Of a DNA stretch of 64,000 nt, positions 36,158 through 45,279 are shown piece after piece. A program made the position numbers and the translations under genes. The notes beneath the pieces are model-generated. The model was not told the origin of the DNA and did not search any database. It saw nothing but the letters and a program-made list of their open reading frames with translations. This stretch comes from an uncultured Succinivibrionaceae bacterium (GTDB taxonomy: Bacteria; Pseudomonadota; Gammaproteobacteria; Enterobacterales; Succinivibrionaceae). Numbering within the stretch: the first letter of the stretch is position 1; every line of letters starts with the position of its first letter. The stretch covers positions 10,535-74,534 of the forward strand of contig UQCV01000002.1 of NCBI GenBank assembly GCA_900539665.1, read 5' to 3'.

Positions 36158-36234
36158 TGGTGGCCCATCCCCGACTTGAACGGGGGACCAAACGATTATG
36201 AGTCGTCTGCGCTAACCGACTGCGCCAATGGGCC
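36158..36234 (-). tRNA. tRNA with CAT anticodon, probably tRNA-Ile2 (lysidine type)
   Basis: The minus strand folds as a full cloverleaf of 77 nt including an encoded CCA. The acceptor stem is GGCCCAT/ATGGGCC, the anticodon arm ACGA-CTCATAA-TCGT, and the T arm CCCCGTTCAAGTCGGGG. The anticodon loop gives CAT. The anticodon-arm context and the variable region (TTTGGTC) resemble E. coli tRNA-Ile2 more than elongator or initiator tRNA-Met. The isotype is inference. Confidence 0.9.
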
Positions 36235-36278
36235 ATATGCACAGTGGATAATTATATCTATCTTTAAGTTGATGTCAA

Positions 36279-36314
36279 TAAAAAACCACCGAAATTTTTA
36301 GAATTACGGTGGTT
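36279..36314 (-). terminator. Terminator after rpoD
   Basis: AACCACCG and CGGTGGTT (36284-36291 and 36307-36314) form an 8-bp stem, followed on the minus strand by TTTTTT-type sequence. Confidence 0.75.
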
Positions 36315-36349
36315 ATATTAACTAGATCAAATCTTCTAACAGCTTACAC

Positions 36350-38299
36350 TTATTCGTCCAAGAAGCTCTTTAATGGTTCAGAGCGACTTGGGTGACGAAG
36401 TTTACGTAAAGCCTTAGCTTCAATCTGACGAATACGTTCACGCGTTACGTCGAACTGACGCCCAACTTCTTCTAAAGTATGGTCGGTATTCATACCGATA
36501 CCAAAACGCATACGTAATACTTTAGATTCACGTGGAGAAAGGCCAGCTAAAACCTGTTCGGTTACAGCCTTAAGGTTTTCAGAAGTAGCTTCGTCTGCTG
36601 GCAATGGCAAAGACTTATCTTCAAGGAAGTCCCCAATATGAGAATCATCATCGTCACCTACCGGAGATTCCATAGAAATAGGTTCCTTTGAAATCTTCAA
36701 AACCTTACGAATCTTATCTTCTGGCATCCCCAACTTTTTAGAAAGTTCTTCTGGAGTTGGCTCACGCCCTTTTTCCTGCAACATAGCACGAGAAATACGA
36801 TTGAGCTTGTTGATAGTTTCAATCATATGCACAGGGATACGAATAGTACGAGCCTGATCCGCAATAGAACGAGTAATCGCCTGTCTAATCCACCAAGTAG
36901 CATAGGTTGAGAACTTAAAGCCACGACGGTATTCAAACTTTTCTACCGCCTTCATCAAGCCGATGTTACCTTCCTGGATAAGATCAAGGAACAACAAGCC
37001 TCTGTTGGTATATTTCTTCGCGATAGAAATAACCAAACGAAGGTTAGCCTCAACCATTTCCTTCTTTGCGCGCTTAGCAGTTTCATTACCTTGGGTAATA
37101 TCTGCATTAATCTTACGAATTTCAGCAATAGAAAGACCAGTTTCAGTTTCGATATCATGAAGTTTAGCTACCACTTCACGAACTTCAGCTTCAAAAGTTT
37201 TAAGTTTTTCGGCAAAAGGCTTCTTCAAGCTACATGCTTTTTCGTACCAATCGATACTAGCTTCTTTCTTTGGTTCAGTGTAATACTTTCTAAAGTCTTC
37301 AGCTTTCATACGGCACTGGTTAACCATGATGTTACGCAAAGTAGCATCTTGAGCTTTAACTTTATTCATCACTTCATGAATGTTAGCAATGAGTTCTTCA
37401 AAAAGCTTTGGTACTAAACGGAATTTCTTAAAATGTTCAGCTAAGTTTCCAATAGCTTGCTTGGTCTTCTTACCACCACGACCATGCTTTTCAATGCACA
37501 ACATAGCTTCGTCATAACGTTCACGAAGAGTATCGAACATCTTTTCTGCTAATTCAATATCGATCTGATCATCATTTGAATTAGAGAAGTCACCCTGACC
37601 GTCTTCTGTTCCATCTTCTGATTCTTCATCTTCATCATCTACATTTTCGTCGTCACCGCTTTCTTCGCCTTCATCCATTTCAGCGTCTTCATCACCATTA
37701 AGGTCGTCAACATTGAAACTTTCTGGATCGAACTTTTCTGCATCTTCTTGATCATCTTGACCATTTGATTCAGCAGAAGCAGCTGCTTGTTCAGCTTCAG
37801 CATCTTGTTTATCATCAGCAAAGCTTGAAATAATGTCAGTAAGATGAATATCGCCTAATTGGAATTTTTCGTACTGCTTAAGTACGCATTCAATTGCTTT
37901 AGGGTATTCAGCCACACATTCCTGAACTTGGTTGATACCTTCTTCGATGCGCTTAGCAATGTCGACTTCCTTCTTTCTATCAAGAAGGCCAACAGTGCCC
38001 ATTTCACGCATGTACATTCTCACCGGATCAGTAGTCTTCCCAATATCCGGAGTGATGGAAATAACGTTATCTGCTTCGTTTGCATTTTGAGTAAAATTGA
38101 TATCGTCAGCTTCAGGGGCCTTATCACAAACAAGGATATCGTTTTCTTCTAATTGCTGCTGAAGTTCACCAATCTGTTCAGAGTCATCATACCCTGAAGG
38201 GAGATACTCCATGATTTCCGTACGAGTCAGATAACCTTTGGCCTTACCGTCCGCAATCAGCTGGCTGATAATCGGATTGCCGTTCGAAGTATTTTCCAT
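36350..38299 (-). CDS. rpoD: RNA polymerase primary sigma factor RpoD (649 aa)
   Basis: This is the housekeeping sigma-70. It has region 1.1 and region 1.2 (DPVRMYMREMGTVGLLDRKK), then a long acidic non-conserved region rich in D/E (residues ~165-245). Region 2 reads NLRLVISIAKKYTNRGL, LDLIQEGNIGLMKAVEKFEY and STYATWWIRQAITRSIADQA; region 3 is near 530; region 4 reads TLEEVGRQFDVTRERIRQIE near 610. It lies downstream of dnaG as in the macromolecular synthesis operon. The start has AAGG-TTTTTATA before the ATG, giving MENTSNGNPI; the frame is open 11 codons upstream. Confidence 0.98.
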   Translation of the reverse strand: MENTSNGNPIISQLIADGKAKGYLTRTEIMEYLPSGYDDSEQIGELQQQLEENDILVCDKAPEADDINFTQNANEADNVISITPDIGKTTDPVRMYMREMGTVGLLDRKKEVDIAKRIEEGINQVQECVAEYPKAIECVLKQYEKFQLGDIHLTDIISSFADDKQDAEAEQAAASAESNGQDDQEDAEKFDPESFNVDDLNGDEDAEMDEGEESGDDENVDDEDEESEDGTEDGQGDFSNSNDDQIDIELAEKMFDTLRERYDEAMLCIEKHGRGGKKTKQAIGNLAEHFKKFRLVPKLFEELIANIHEVMNKVKAQDATLRNIMVNQCRMKAEDFRKYYTEPKKEASIDWYEKACSLKKPFAEKLKTFEAEVREVVAKLHDIETETGLSIAEIRKINADITQGNETAKRAKKEMVEANLRLVISIAKKYTNRGLLFLDLIQEGNIGLMKAVEKFEYRRGFKFSTYATWWIRQAITRSIADQARTIRIPVHMIETINKLNRISRAMLQEKGREPTPEELSKKLGMPEDKIRKVLKISKEPISMESPVGDDDDSHIGDFLEDKSLPLPADEATSENLKAVTEQVLAGLSPRESKVLRMRFGIGMNTDHTLEEVGRQFDVTRERIRQIEAKALRKLRHPSRSEPLKSFLDE

Positions 38300-38425
38300 T
38301 ATAAAAACCTTTTTTATAGATCCAACATGCACTCTGTGTAATCTGTTACTCAGTGGGTTAAGCGACTTTATTCCGGTCGTGCGATTTTCTGTATGTGGTG
38401 GCCATCAGGAGGTCTCACCAGTTTA

Positions 38426-38455
38426 TTTAAAGAATAAAAAGCCTACCCAAGTCAA
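38426..38455 (-). promoter_or_regulatory. Candidate rpoD promoter
   Basis: On the minus strand TTGACT (38455-38450) and TTTAAA (38431-38426) are 18 nt apart, a plausible sigma-70 promoter in the 314-bp gap between dnaG and rpoD. The rest of this gap holds nothing else that I recognise. Confidence 0.4.
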
Positions 38456-38613
38456 TGAGCCCCGGGATTATACAATATTTAACACTAATCTAACAACCAA
38501 AACGTGATTTCTTGCTTATAATTTTTCTTGTAACTCCGCTTTTCTAATATTTGCCTCACATTTACAGAAAAAATTCCTTTATAACCATCTAGTTGGCTAT
38601 CACATCCTCTCAC

Positions 38614-40464
38614 TTAAACAACACGTAAATTACGAATTCGTCGCTCTAAGGTTTGGCTTTCTAAAAGCTCCTCTTTTGTGAGATTTAGCTTTGACTGTAG
38701 TTCCACATTTCTAGCTACTAAGACCTCAACTAGCAAGGCTTTTATTAAAGTTAACAGATCAGCTACTTTAATTTCGATATTGTCATCTGACTTTTCTAAA
38801 TCAACCCCTGCTAAGTAATTCATAAATTCATAACATGGACTATTACGATACTTTTCAACTAAAAGCCCGGTATGTTCACTTCCTGTAGCAATGTGGCTTA
38901 ATAAATCATTGATGATTTCCATCTTCTTATCAGCATAATCTTTAAGTAGCTTCTGAAAAACTGGTAAGTCTGGAATTTCATTTTTTAAATATGGATACTG
39001 CAGCAAATGAGCTACCAAGGATCTAACTGCTGTCATTCTTACGTCTTGTGGCGTATTTGATGAGAGACTACGTCGAGCCCCGTTATCAGAGCCCCATTCC
39101 TGATGACCAAAATGCTTAGCCCCCTCATTGTGCAACATACTTCGAGCTAAATTGCGCCATACAGCTTCAACTCGAGCTACATCCCAATTGGCCAAACGCG
39201 CCATTTTGGTCGCAAGAGTGGAACGAGTAATAGGAGCATTTACCATTTGCGCTGCCATATTCCCTGTTTCATTTAGCATCGCAATGCGCCCGCCATCAGA
39301 GTTCAAATTGTATTTAACCTTCATCATATCGCCCACATAATCTGAAAATGAATCAGCTTTGTCTAGGTATGATAAAAAGCCTGACGCTCCTACCGCCCGC
39401 ACCATGGTGTCTGGGTCATGTTCTGGCGGTAAAAAACAAAAACACAATTCTTTGTCGTCACGCATGGTCGGAACTGAATTTTCTAGTGCTCGCCAAGCCG
39501 CGTGCCGACCTGCTTCGTCCCCGTCATAACAAAATACAATGCGGTCAGCTTGCTTAAAAAGCAAATCAAGTTGCATTGTGGTGGTAGCGGTCCCTAAAGA
39601 GGCTACAGCGTTATGCACGCCGAACTGATCGAGGGCAATAACATCCATATACCCTTCAGTAATCATGACGAAACGACGTTCTTCTTGTTTGAGATCACGC
39701 ACATAATCTAAATTAAATAACTCGTGTCCCTTGCTATAGACTGGGCTTTCTTTAGAGTTGATGTATTTGGGTTTAATGTCAGTTAAAACACGCCCCCCAA
39801 AAGCAACGGTGCGCCCACGGCGATCTCTAATAGGAATGATGACACGATTACGGAAATTATCGTAGTAACTAGTTTTACCATTACCGGTCTTTTCATTAAC
39901 CAAACCCACTTCAAATAATGCTTTCACGCGCGTTGGATTGTTTTGGCCGACTTGCTTTAAAATAAAATCCCAACTATCAGGGGCAAACCCAATTTTATAT
40001 TTTTCAATGGTTTCCGCGGTAATGCCACGACTTGATAAATATGCTACTGCTTGTGGCGCTCGTTTTAATTCTTCATGAAAACATGAAACTGCTTGCTCTA
40101 ATAATTGATAATAGTCTACTTCTGGTTTGTTAGCTTGAAAGCCCCCTTTGCCATTGGTATTGCTCTCATCATACTCAACTTCCATACCCGCCATAGAAGC
40201 AATTTCTTCCACCGCCTCTGCAAACGACACATTGTCGTAATTCATGATAAATTTAATGGCGTTACCAGCTTCGTGACAACCAAAGCAATTAAAGAATTGT
40301 TTCTTTTGGTTTACGCTAAAGCTTGGAGTCTTTTCATCATGAAAAGGACAACAGCATGTATAGCTATTACCTGCCTTTTTAAGTCTCACTCGTGAATTTA
40401 TTACATCAACAATATCAACTCTGGTTAATAACTTATCCACAAAGTCTTTCTTAATATAAGGCAT
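38614..40464 (-). CDS. dnaG: DNA primase DnaG (616 aa)
   Basis: The primase synthesises RNA primers for DNA replication at the fork. The CHC2 zinc finger CCCPFHDEKTPSFSVNQKK with FNCFGCHEAG lies near residues 38-66. The catalytic TOPRIM domain has the acidic MITEGYMDVIALDQFGV motif near 265 and FCYDGDEAGRHAAW near 310. The C-terminal ~150 residues are the DnaB-binding helicase interaction region. The ATG at 40464 (MPYIKKDFVD) is preferred: CGGAGAAAAGA precedes it, and the long upstream frame encodes non-conserved sequence. rpoD follows on the same strand. Confidence 0.97.
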   Translation of the reverse strand: MPYIKKDFVDKLLTRVDIVDVINSRVRLKKAGNSYTCCCPFHDEKTPSFSVNQKKQFFNCFGCHEAGNAIKFIMNYDNVSFAEAVEEIASMAGMEVEYDESNTNGKGGFQANKPEVDYYQLLEQAVSCFHEELKRAPQAVAYLSSRGITAETIEKYKIGFAPDSWDFILKQVGQNNPTRVKALFEVGLVNEKTGNGKTSYYDNFRNRVIIPIRDRRGRTVAFGGRVLTDIKPKYINSKESPVYSKGHELFNLDYVRDLKQEERRFVMITEGYMDVIALDQFGVHNAVASLGTATTTMQLDLLFKQADRIVFCYDGDEAGRHAAWRALENSVPTMRDDKELCFCFLPPEHDPDTMVRAVGASGFLSYLDKADSFSDYVGDMMKVKYNLNSDGGRIAMLNETGNMAAQMVNAPITRSTLATKMARLANWDVARVEAVWRNLARSMLHNEGAKHFGHQEWGSDNGARRSLSSNTPQDVRMTAVRSLVAHLLQYPYLKNEIPDLPVFQKLLKDYADKKMEIINDLLSHIATGSEHTGLLVEKYRNSPCYEFMNYLAGVDLEKSDDNIEIKVADLLTLIKALLVEVLVARNVELQSKLNLTKEELLESQTLERRIRNLRVV

Positions 40465-40869
40465 TCTTTTCTCCGTATCACTAAATTGGCGTTTTATTAC
40501 TGAGTGCTTTCCCAAAACTAATATAGCACACCAAGCCCTGAATAAGCATGATTGTCCCAATCCCCAAGTAAAAACTTTATGCACAGCTAAATCTTCATAA
40601 CATTTAAGTTTTTTACCTTTAGAGGGCTTTAATTTTTTCAGAAGAGCTCAGGACACAATTAACGTATTAAAGATATTTTATCACGTATATGATTTATTTT
40701 CATTAATAAAATAGTCCCCGTAAAGATTTAGGTGTTTTTAATCATAATTTTGACTTTTAAACGTTTCAATTTACTTTGTATTTTTGGTTTATGGTTGGTA
40801 ATTTTCAGGGAGATTTCAGTCCGTAATGAAGCAATTAATGGTAAAATTTCAAGGTTCGGAGGTGATTAA
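40465..40869. other. 405-bp divergent gap between dnaG and apaH
   Basis: AT-rich, no open frame and no RNA gene recognised. It must hold the dnaG promoter (leftward) and the apaH promoter (rightward). An AT-rich palindromic-looking stretch (ttatcacgtatatgattt) lies near 40678. Confidence 0.5.
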
Positions 40870-41718
40870 ATGTCCATTTACTGTATTGGTGATGTTCACG
40901 GTTGTTTTGATGAACTTACCGCCCTTTTACAACTTATCAAATTCAATAAACACACAGATGAGCTTATATTCACAGGGGATATTATCGGTCGCGGACCTAA
41001 ACCACTAGATGTTTTACATCTTATTTGGGATTTAGGCGATAGAGCCCATACCGTACTTGGCAACCATGATCTAAACTTTTTGGCTGTAGCCCAAGGCAAA
41101 AGAGTCGCTAAAAAACGCGATCAACTAGATTCACTTTTAAATTCTTCTGAACTACCTGATATCATTAAGTGGTTTGCTAACACTCCACTTATGTATAGCC
41201 ACCCAACTACGCCAATCTCAATGGTTCACGCTGGCATTGATCCTAGTTGGAATCTCGCGCAAGCTACAAACCATGCTCAAGAAGTTGAACACATTCTAAG
41301 AGATCCGTTGACTCTCAATACTTTTTTATCACACATGTATTCAGATAAACCAGATCTTTGGGATGATCAACTCTCAGGAATCACTCGGTGGCGTACCATT
41401 GTAAATATTTTTACCCGTATTCGTTTTTGCCGCCCAGACGGTTCACTCGATTTTGAAAATAAATCTAGCCCGGCAGAAGCATGTCGCTTAAACCTCAATA
41501 CCTGGTTTGAAGCCCGCAAACTCGAGTTAGATCCAGAAGAAAAACAAACTTTATTATTCGGTCACTGGGCGGCTCTAATGGGACAATGTCGCCTGCCACA
41601 CATCATCGCCCTAGACACAGGTTGTATCTGGGGCGGTTCTCTTACCGCTTGGTGCGCCGAAACAAAAACTTTCTTTAGCGTACCAAGCCGTAATGGCATT
41701 GACCTTATAAAAAGTTAA
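40870..41718 (+). CDS. apaH: Diadenosine tetraphosphatase ApaH (282 aa)
   Basis: This metallophosphatase splits Ap4A into two ADP and clears stress-linked dinucleotides. It has the PPP-family motifs GDVHGCFDEL near residue 7, FTGDIIGRGPKPLDVL near 37 and TVLGNHDLNFLAVAQG near 62, plus MVHAGIDPSWNL near 118 and LLFGHWAALMGQ near 238. Length is near the usual 270-280 aa. GGAGGTGATTAA gives a strong ribosome site. It is not next to ksgA/apaG as in E. coli; it stands alone, facing folA. Confidence 0.95.
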   Translation: MSIYCIGDVHGCFDELTALLQLIKFNKHTDELIFTGDIIGRGPKPLDVLHLIWDLGDRAHTVLGNHDLNFLAVAQGKRVAKKRDQLDSLLNSSELPDIIKWFANTPLMYSHPTTPISMVHAGIDPSWNLAQATNHAQEVEHILRDPLTLNTFLSHMYSDKPDLWDDQLSGITRWRTIVNIFTRIRFCRPDGSLDFENKSSPAEACRLNLNTWFEARKLELDPEEKQTLLFGHWAALMGQCRLPHIIALDTGCIWGGSLTAWCAETKTFFSVPSRNGIDLIKS

Positions 41719-41791
41719 AACCTAACGTGGTTACTCCCAATAAATTCCTCAAGAATCTAACTCTTGGTTTTAACTGAACTCAGCAAGAAGT

Positions 41792-41813
41792 CCCCCACCT
41801 CTATAGGCGGGGG
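41792..41813. repeat. Orphan hairpin resembling an IS200/IS605 right-end palindrome
   Basis: cccccacct-ctat-aggcggggg forms a stem with one mismatch, within cagcaagaagt...gaggatgtcac, a context I recall from right ends of tnpB-type elements. No transposase remains nearby. It could serve as a terminator after apaH. Confidence 0.5.
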
Positions 41814-41870
41814 AGGATGTCACAAGCCAACTTGTTGCTTAATATTAAAAGCTCTAATCTAAATAGAACA

Positions 41871-41920
41871 AAGGCCTATGAACAACCTAAACTTTAAATT
41901 CACAGGCCTTTAATTTAGGA
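41871..41920. terminator. Hairpin between apaH and folA
   Basis: aaaggcct...tgaa and ttca...aggccttt form a long imperfect stem between the convergent apaH and folA genes. It has T-rich flanks in both directions, fitting a bidirectional terminator. Confidence 0.55.
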
Positions 41921-42015
41921 TAGTTAAAAGGAAAATAACGGAAAAGAGGTTAGAGCATCTGGAACTTTTGACTCTTCTTTTCTTTCTTTTCCTTTTAGCT
42001 TTTCTCAGCTAAAAC

Positions 42016-42501
42016 TTACTTTTTTTCTAAAGTTACAAAACGTAAGTCGTAGGCATTTTTTTCATCCTTTGGATAAAAACTTTCGGCAATCACGCGATAA
42101 GCATTTAAATCGTAAGCGGGGAAACTTGTATCCCCTTCGATCTCAGCTTGAATGATGGTAAGATACAATCTGTCAGCCAAAGGTAGAGCCTCTTTGTAGA
42201 GCATGCCCCCGCCAATCACAAAAATTTCTGGAGCGTCTTTTAAAAGAGCAATCGCAGCCTTAAGGCTATTGACCAACTCTACGCCAGCTGGCAAAGCCAA
42301 ATTTGGATTAGATGAAATAACTACGTTGCGTCTACCAGGTAACGCGCGACCAATGCTCGCAAAGGTTCTACGCCCCATGATAACCGGGCATCCCATCGTT
42401 GAATCTTTAAAGTGACGTAAATCAGCCGGCAGATGCCAAGGCATGGTGCCATTAGCTCCAATCACCAAATTACGTGCGTGCGCTACAATAAGTGAGATCA
42501 T
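42016..42501 (-). CDS. folA: Dihydrofolate reductase FolA (161 aa)
   Basis: This enzyme reduces dihydrofolate to tetrahydrofolate with NADPH for thymidylate and purine synthesis. The N-terminus MISLIVAHARNLVIGANGTM is followed by PWHLPADLRHFKDSTMGCPV with the Trp and Asp active-site residues, VIMGRRTFASIG near residue 40, and EIFVIGGGMLYKEALPLADR near 92. Length is normal. It starts 8 bp after the obgE stop on the same strand, so the two form an operon. Confidence 0.97.
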   Translation of the reverse strand: MISLIVAHARNLVIGANGTMPWHLPADLRHFKDSTMGCPVIMGRRTFASIGRALPGRRNVVISSNPNLALPAGVELVNSLKAAIALLKDAPEIFVIGGGMLYKEALPLADRLYLTIIQAEIEGDTSFPAYDLNAYRVIAESFYPKDEKNAYDLRFVTLEKK

Positions 42502-42509
42502 AACTAACT

Positions 42510-43808
42510 TTACTTATCCTTATGACTAGCTTCGTCTTCGTCATCTACTAAGTCATCGTCCCCAAAGTCGATATCTTCAGCATCAAACTGAGCATCATCA
42601 TCCTGAGAAGCAGCAGTTTCGTCTAGATCTTTGTCATCTTCAAACTCAATATCTTCATCATCTTCAAATTCAATGTCATTTTCATCAAATTCATCTTCGT
42701 CGACATAAGCAGGTTGTTCTTTTTCCTTCTTTGTCCAAACAAAGGAAGCGTTCTTAGCTTGAGCTTCTTCTTCTGCTAAACGTTCAGTTTCTTCTTCCTG
42801 AATCTTGGCAACTTCACTCATTACGTCGTAACAAAGTTCGCTGACGTTAGTACCAGCACGAGCTGAAATAACACGATATTCAGCATCTGGACGATCTAAC
42901 TTCTTAAGAGTATCGACTACAATTTCCGCACATTCTTCTTGAGTTAAAGCATCGCACTTGTTAAATACTAACCAACGTGGCTTTTTATACAACTCTGCGC
43001 TGTAGTTTTGGAGTTCCTGTTCGATAATCTTAATATTTTCTGCCGGTTCTGAGCCATCAACAGGCTTAAGATCTACTAAGTGCAACAACACACGACAACG
43101 TTCAAGGTGACGTAAGAAGCGATGGCCTAAACCAGCCCCTTCTGAAGCCCCTTCGATAAGACCAGGAATATCAGCCACCACGAAACTCTTACCAACCCCA
43201 AGGCGAACTACCCCTAAAGATGGCACTAAAGTTGTGAACGGATAATCTGCGATTTTTGGTCTAGCAGCACTTACGTGGCTAATGAAAGTTGATTTACCAG
43301 CATTAGGAAAACCTAGCATCCCCACGTCAGCTAACAATAACAATTCAAGTCTAATGAAACGCTTATCGCCTTGGGTCCCATCAGTCTTTTGGCGGGGTGC
43401 CCGGTTTACAGAACTCTTAAATCTAGTGTTACCCAAACCATGGAAACCACCTTTAGCCACCATCAACCGCTGGCCTTCTTTTAATAAGTCACCGATAACT
43501 TCACCAGTTTCATGGTCGATAGCGCGAGTCCCGACAGGTACAGCCAAAACTACGTCATAACCACGGGCCCCTGTACAATTAGCCCCACCGCCATTTTCAC
43601 CACGGCCAGCTACAAAAAACTTTTGAAATTGGTAATCCACCAAGGTGTTTAAGTTTGAATCAGCCATTAAATAGACGTCACCGCCGTTACCACCATCCCC
43701 ACCGTCAGGACCACCTTTCGGAATAAACTTTTCACGTCTGAAACTTACACAGCCGTTACCGCCGTCACCAGCTTCTACTCTTACTACCGCTTCATCAACG
43801 AATTTCAT
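42510..43808 (-). CDS. obgE: Obg GTPase ObgE/CgtA (432 aa)
   Basis: An essential ribosome-associated GTPase in 50S maturation and stress response. The glycine-rich Obg fold is residues 1-158 (FRREKFIPKGGPDGGDGGNG). The G domain has G1 GFPNAGKSTF near 166, DIPGLIEGASEGAGLGHRF near 213 and NKCDALT near 285. The C-terminal ~70 residues are almost entirely Asp/Glu (DEFDENDIEFEDDEDIEFED), longer than the acidic tail of the E. coli protein. Downstream of rplU-rpmA as usual, though separated here by an IS remnant. Confidence 0.97.
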   Translation of the reverse strand: MKFVDEAVVRVEAGDGGNGCVSFRREKFIPKGGPDGGDGGNGGDVYLMADSNLNTLVDYQFQKFFVAGRGENGGGANCTGARGYDVVLAVPVGTRAIDHETGEVIGDLLKEGQRLMVAKGGFHGLGNTRFKSSVNRAPRQKTDGTQGDKRFIRLELLLLADVGMLGFPNAGKSTFISHVSAARPKIADYPFTTLVPSLGVVRLGVGKSFVVADIPGLIEGASEGAGLGHRFLRHLERCRVLLHLVDLKPVDGSEPAENIKIIEQELQNYSAELYKKPRWLVFNKCDALTQEECAEIVVDTLKKLDRPDAEYRVISARAGTNVSELCYDVMSEVAKIQEEETERLAEEEAQAKNASFVWTKKEKEQPAYVDEDEFDENDIEFEDDEDIEFEDDKDLDETAASQDDDAQFDAEDIDFGDDDLVDDEDEASHKDK

Positions 43809-43901
43809 TAAACTATGCTCCTATAAGGGATGGGCAGATTCAAAACAAACCTGTGTCCGGCTTTATCATATGTAAATAGGATAATCCAAACGGTACCAAA
43901 G

Positions 43902-44240
43902 TGAACTACTCACCACCTAAAGAGGTGGGAACTTCGTAATTACTCATTAGAGTAATTCTAAAGAAGTTTGATAGCTATGCTATCCTTATTCTTACAGGTG
44001 TGTCCACTTCACCTCTACTGTATAGGACTTCTAAGTCCACTACATTACTTTTTCTTAGTATATTTAATGCTCCATTTACATCTGCATTAAGTATATAACC
44101 TTTTGAAGTTTGATAGAGCTTCAACTCCTTTTTTATACTTAATTATATTATATATTTAAGCTCAAAAGAAGTAAGAGCAAAAAAAACAATTCATCTCCCA
44201 CCTAAAGAGGAAGGAGTCTTCTTGGAGATTTTAGATAAAA
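43902..44240 (-). mobile_element. Internally deleted IS200/IS605-type element with tnpB remnant
   Basis: Both ends carry related palindromes: ccacct-aaag-aggtgg (43913-43928) and ctcc-cacct-aaag-agg-aaggag (44195-44216). Between them, on the minus strand, the reading frame of a TnpB C-terminus survives. Most of the transposase is missing, so this resembles a palindrome-associated miniature element. The segment beyond the stop may still encode the 3' end of a tnpB guide RNA. Confidence 0.7.
43975..44145 (-). pseudogene. TnpB C-terminal fragment
   Basis: The minus strand reads KGYILNADVNGALNILRK and then NVVDLEVLYSRGEVDTPVRI before a TAG stop. The NADVNGALNI motif is the classic TnpB C-terminus with the last RuvC Asp. 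The upstream ~350 codons are absent. No start codon or ribosome site is present. Confidence 0.8.
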
Positions 44241-44344
44241 CTAAAACCGTCCGACTATCAATCCATAGTGCTCATATGAACGGTCCAAAGTAAAACCTTT
44301 CTAAAACCTAAGGCTAAACTTAGTCCAAAACCAAGGGCCTTAGC

Positions 44345-44379
44345 AAAAAAAACTCCACCGAAATATCATCCAGTGGAGT
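44345..44379 (-). terminator. Terminator after rpmA
   Basis: ACTCCAC and GTGGAGT (44352-44358 and 44373-44379) form a 7-bp stem, followed on the minus strand by eight T residues. Confidence 0.8.
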
Positions 44380-44404
44380 CTTCGTGTAATCCTAAAGTGG
44401 AATA

Positions 44405-44662
44405 CTAGTCAGCAATAACGCTCACGTATCTGCGGTTGTTAGGACCCTTAACTTCGTACTTAACAGTACCTGCTGCAGTAGCGAAGAGAGTGTAATCCTT
44501 GCCACAACCTACGTTTGCACCTGCGTGATACTGAGTACCGCGCTGACGAACGAGGATATTGCCTGAAACTACAGACTGACCACCGTAGATCTTAATACCA
44601 AGACGTTGACCTTCGGAGTCACGACCATTGCGGGAACTACCGCCAGCTTTCTTATGTGCCAT
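44405..44662 (-). CDS. rpmA: 50S ribosomal protein L27 (85 aa)
   Basis: Ribosomal protein L27 whose N-terminus reaches the peptidyl transferase centre. MAHKKAGGSSRNGRDSEGQR is nearly invariant in bacteria, and LGIKIYGGQSVVSGNILVRQ plus RGTQYHAGANVGCGKDYTLF follow. Size and sequence are standard. It lies 13 bp after rplU in the usual operon, ending at a strong terminator before the IS remnant. Confidence 0.99.
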   Translation of the reverse strand: MAHKKAGGSSRNGRDSEGQRLGIKIYGGQSVVSGNILVRQRGTQYHAGANVGCGKDYTLFATAAGTVKYEVKGPNNRRYVSVIAD

Positions 44663-44675
44663 GTGACATTACTCC

Positions 44676-44990
44676 TTATGCGTTAATTTCAGTGATCTTA
44701 ACTTCAGTGAACCACTGACGATGACCAGTAACCTTCTGGAAGTGCTTACGACGACGGAACTTAGTTACAGTAACCTTTTCGCCACGCTTCTGAGCTACAA
44801 CTTCAGCAACAACCTTGCCACCATCTAAATAAGGGGCGCCAACCTTAACGTTGTCCCCATCGGCAACCATAAGTACCTTGTCGAAATCAACCTTATCACC
44901 AACTTGAGCCTGGTTCAAAAGTTCTACGGACAATACGTCGTCCTTTGCAACCTGATACTGCTTGCCGCCAGTTAACATAACTGCGTACAT
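44676..44990 (-). CDS. rplU: 50S ribosomal protein L21 (104 aa)
   Basis: Ribosomal protein L21. MYAVMLTGGKQYQVAKDDVL and VAEVVAQKRGEKVTVTKFRR with RKHFQKVTGHRQWFTEVKI match the family. It is the first gene of the rplU-rpmA operon, divergent from ispB, the order seen in many Gammaproteobacteria. The 289-bp gap between the two starts carries promoters for both directions. Confidence 0.99.
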   Translation of the reverse strand: MYAVMLTGGKQYQVAKDDVLSVELLNQAQVGDKVDFDKVLMVADGDNVKVGAPYLDGGKVVAEVVAQKRGEKVTVTKFRRRKHFQKVTGHRQWFTEVKITEINA

Positions 44991-45279
44991 GAATACTTCT
45001 CCAATGCTCTAATGCCCTAGGGCTAGAGCGTTAAAATCTTAATATAATATGGGCGCAGATTATACAAGGCAACGCATACATATGCAAGAATTTTTTAATA
45101 TTAATTACTAGATTTTTGATTCATGGAAACTTATTTTCGTAACGTTCGATTTCAAGGCTCCCGCCATTTAAAATCTCCGGAAAAAACTCGTTCCGTTCAA
45201 TTTATTGTATAAAGAAAAACCATTTACAGTTATAATTTCACAAATGCTCCGGATAATATGCCTTTAAAGGAAATACTAC

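Noticed and set aside
36158..36234. Prophage attachment at the tRNA gene
   Set aside because: The tRNA is separated from phage-like DNA by the RlmD-like gene. No repeated tRNA 3' end is seen to the left, and the other end of the element is outside the window.
40465..40584. N-terminal extension of DnaG by 40 codons
   Set aside because: DnaG proteins begin close to the IKKDFVDKLL segment. The extension is Cys/Trp-rich with no ribosome site.
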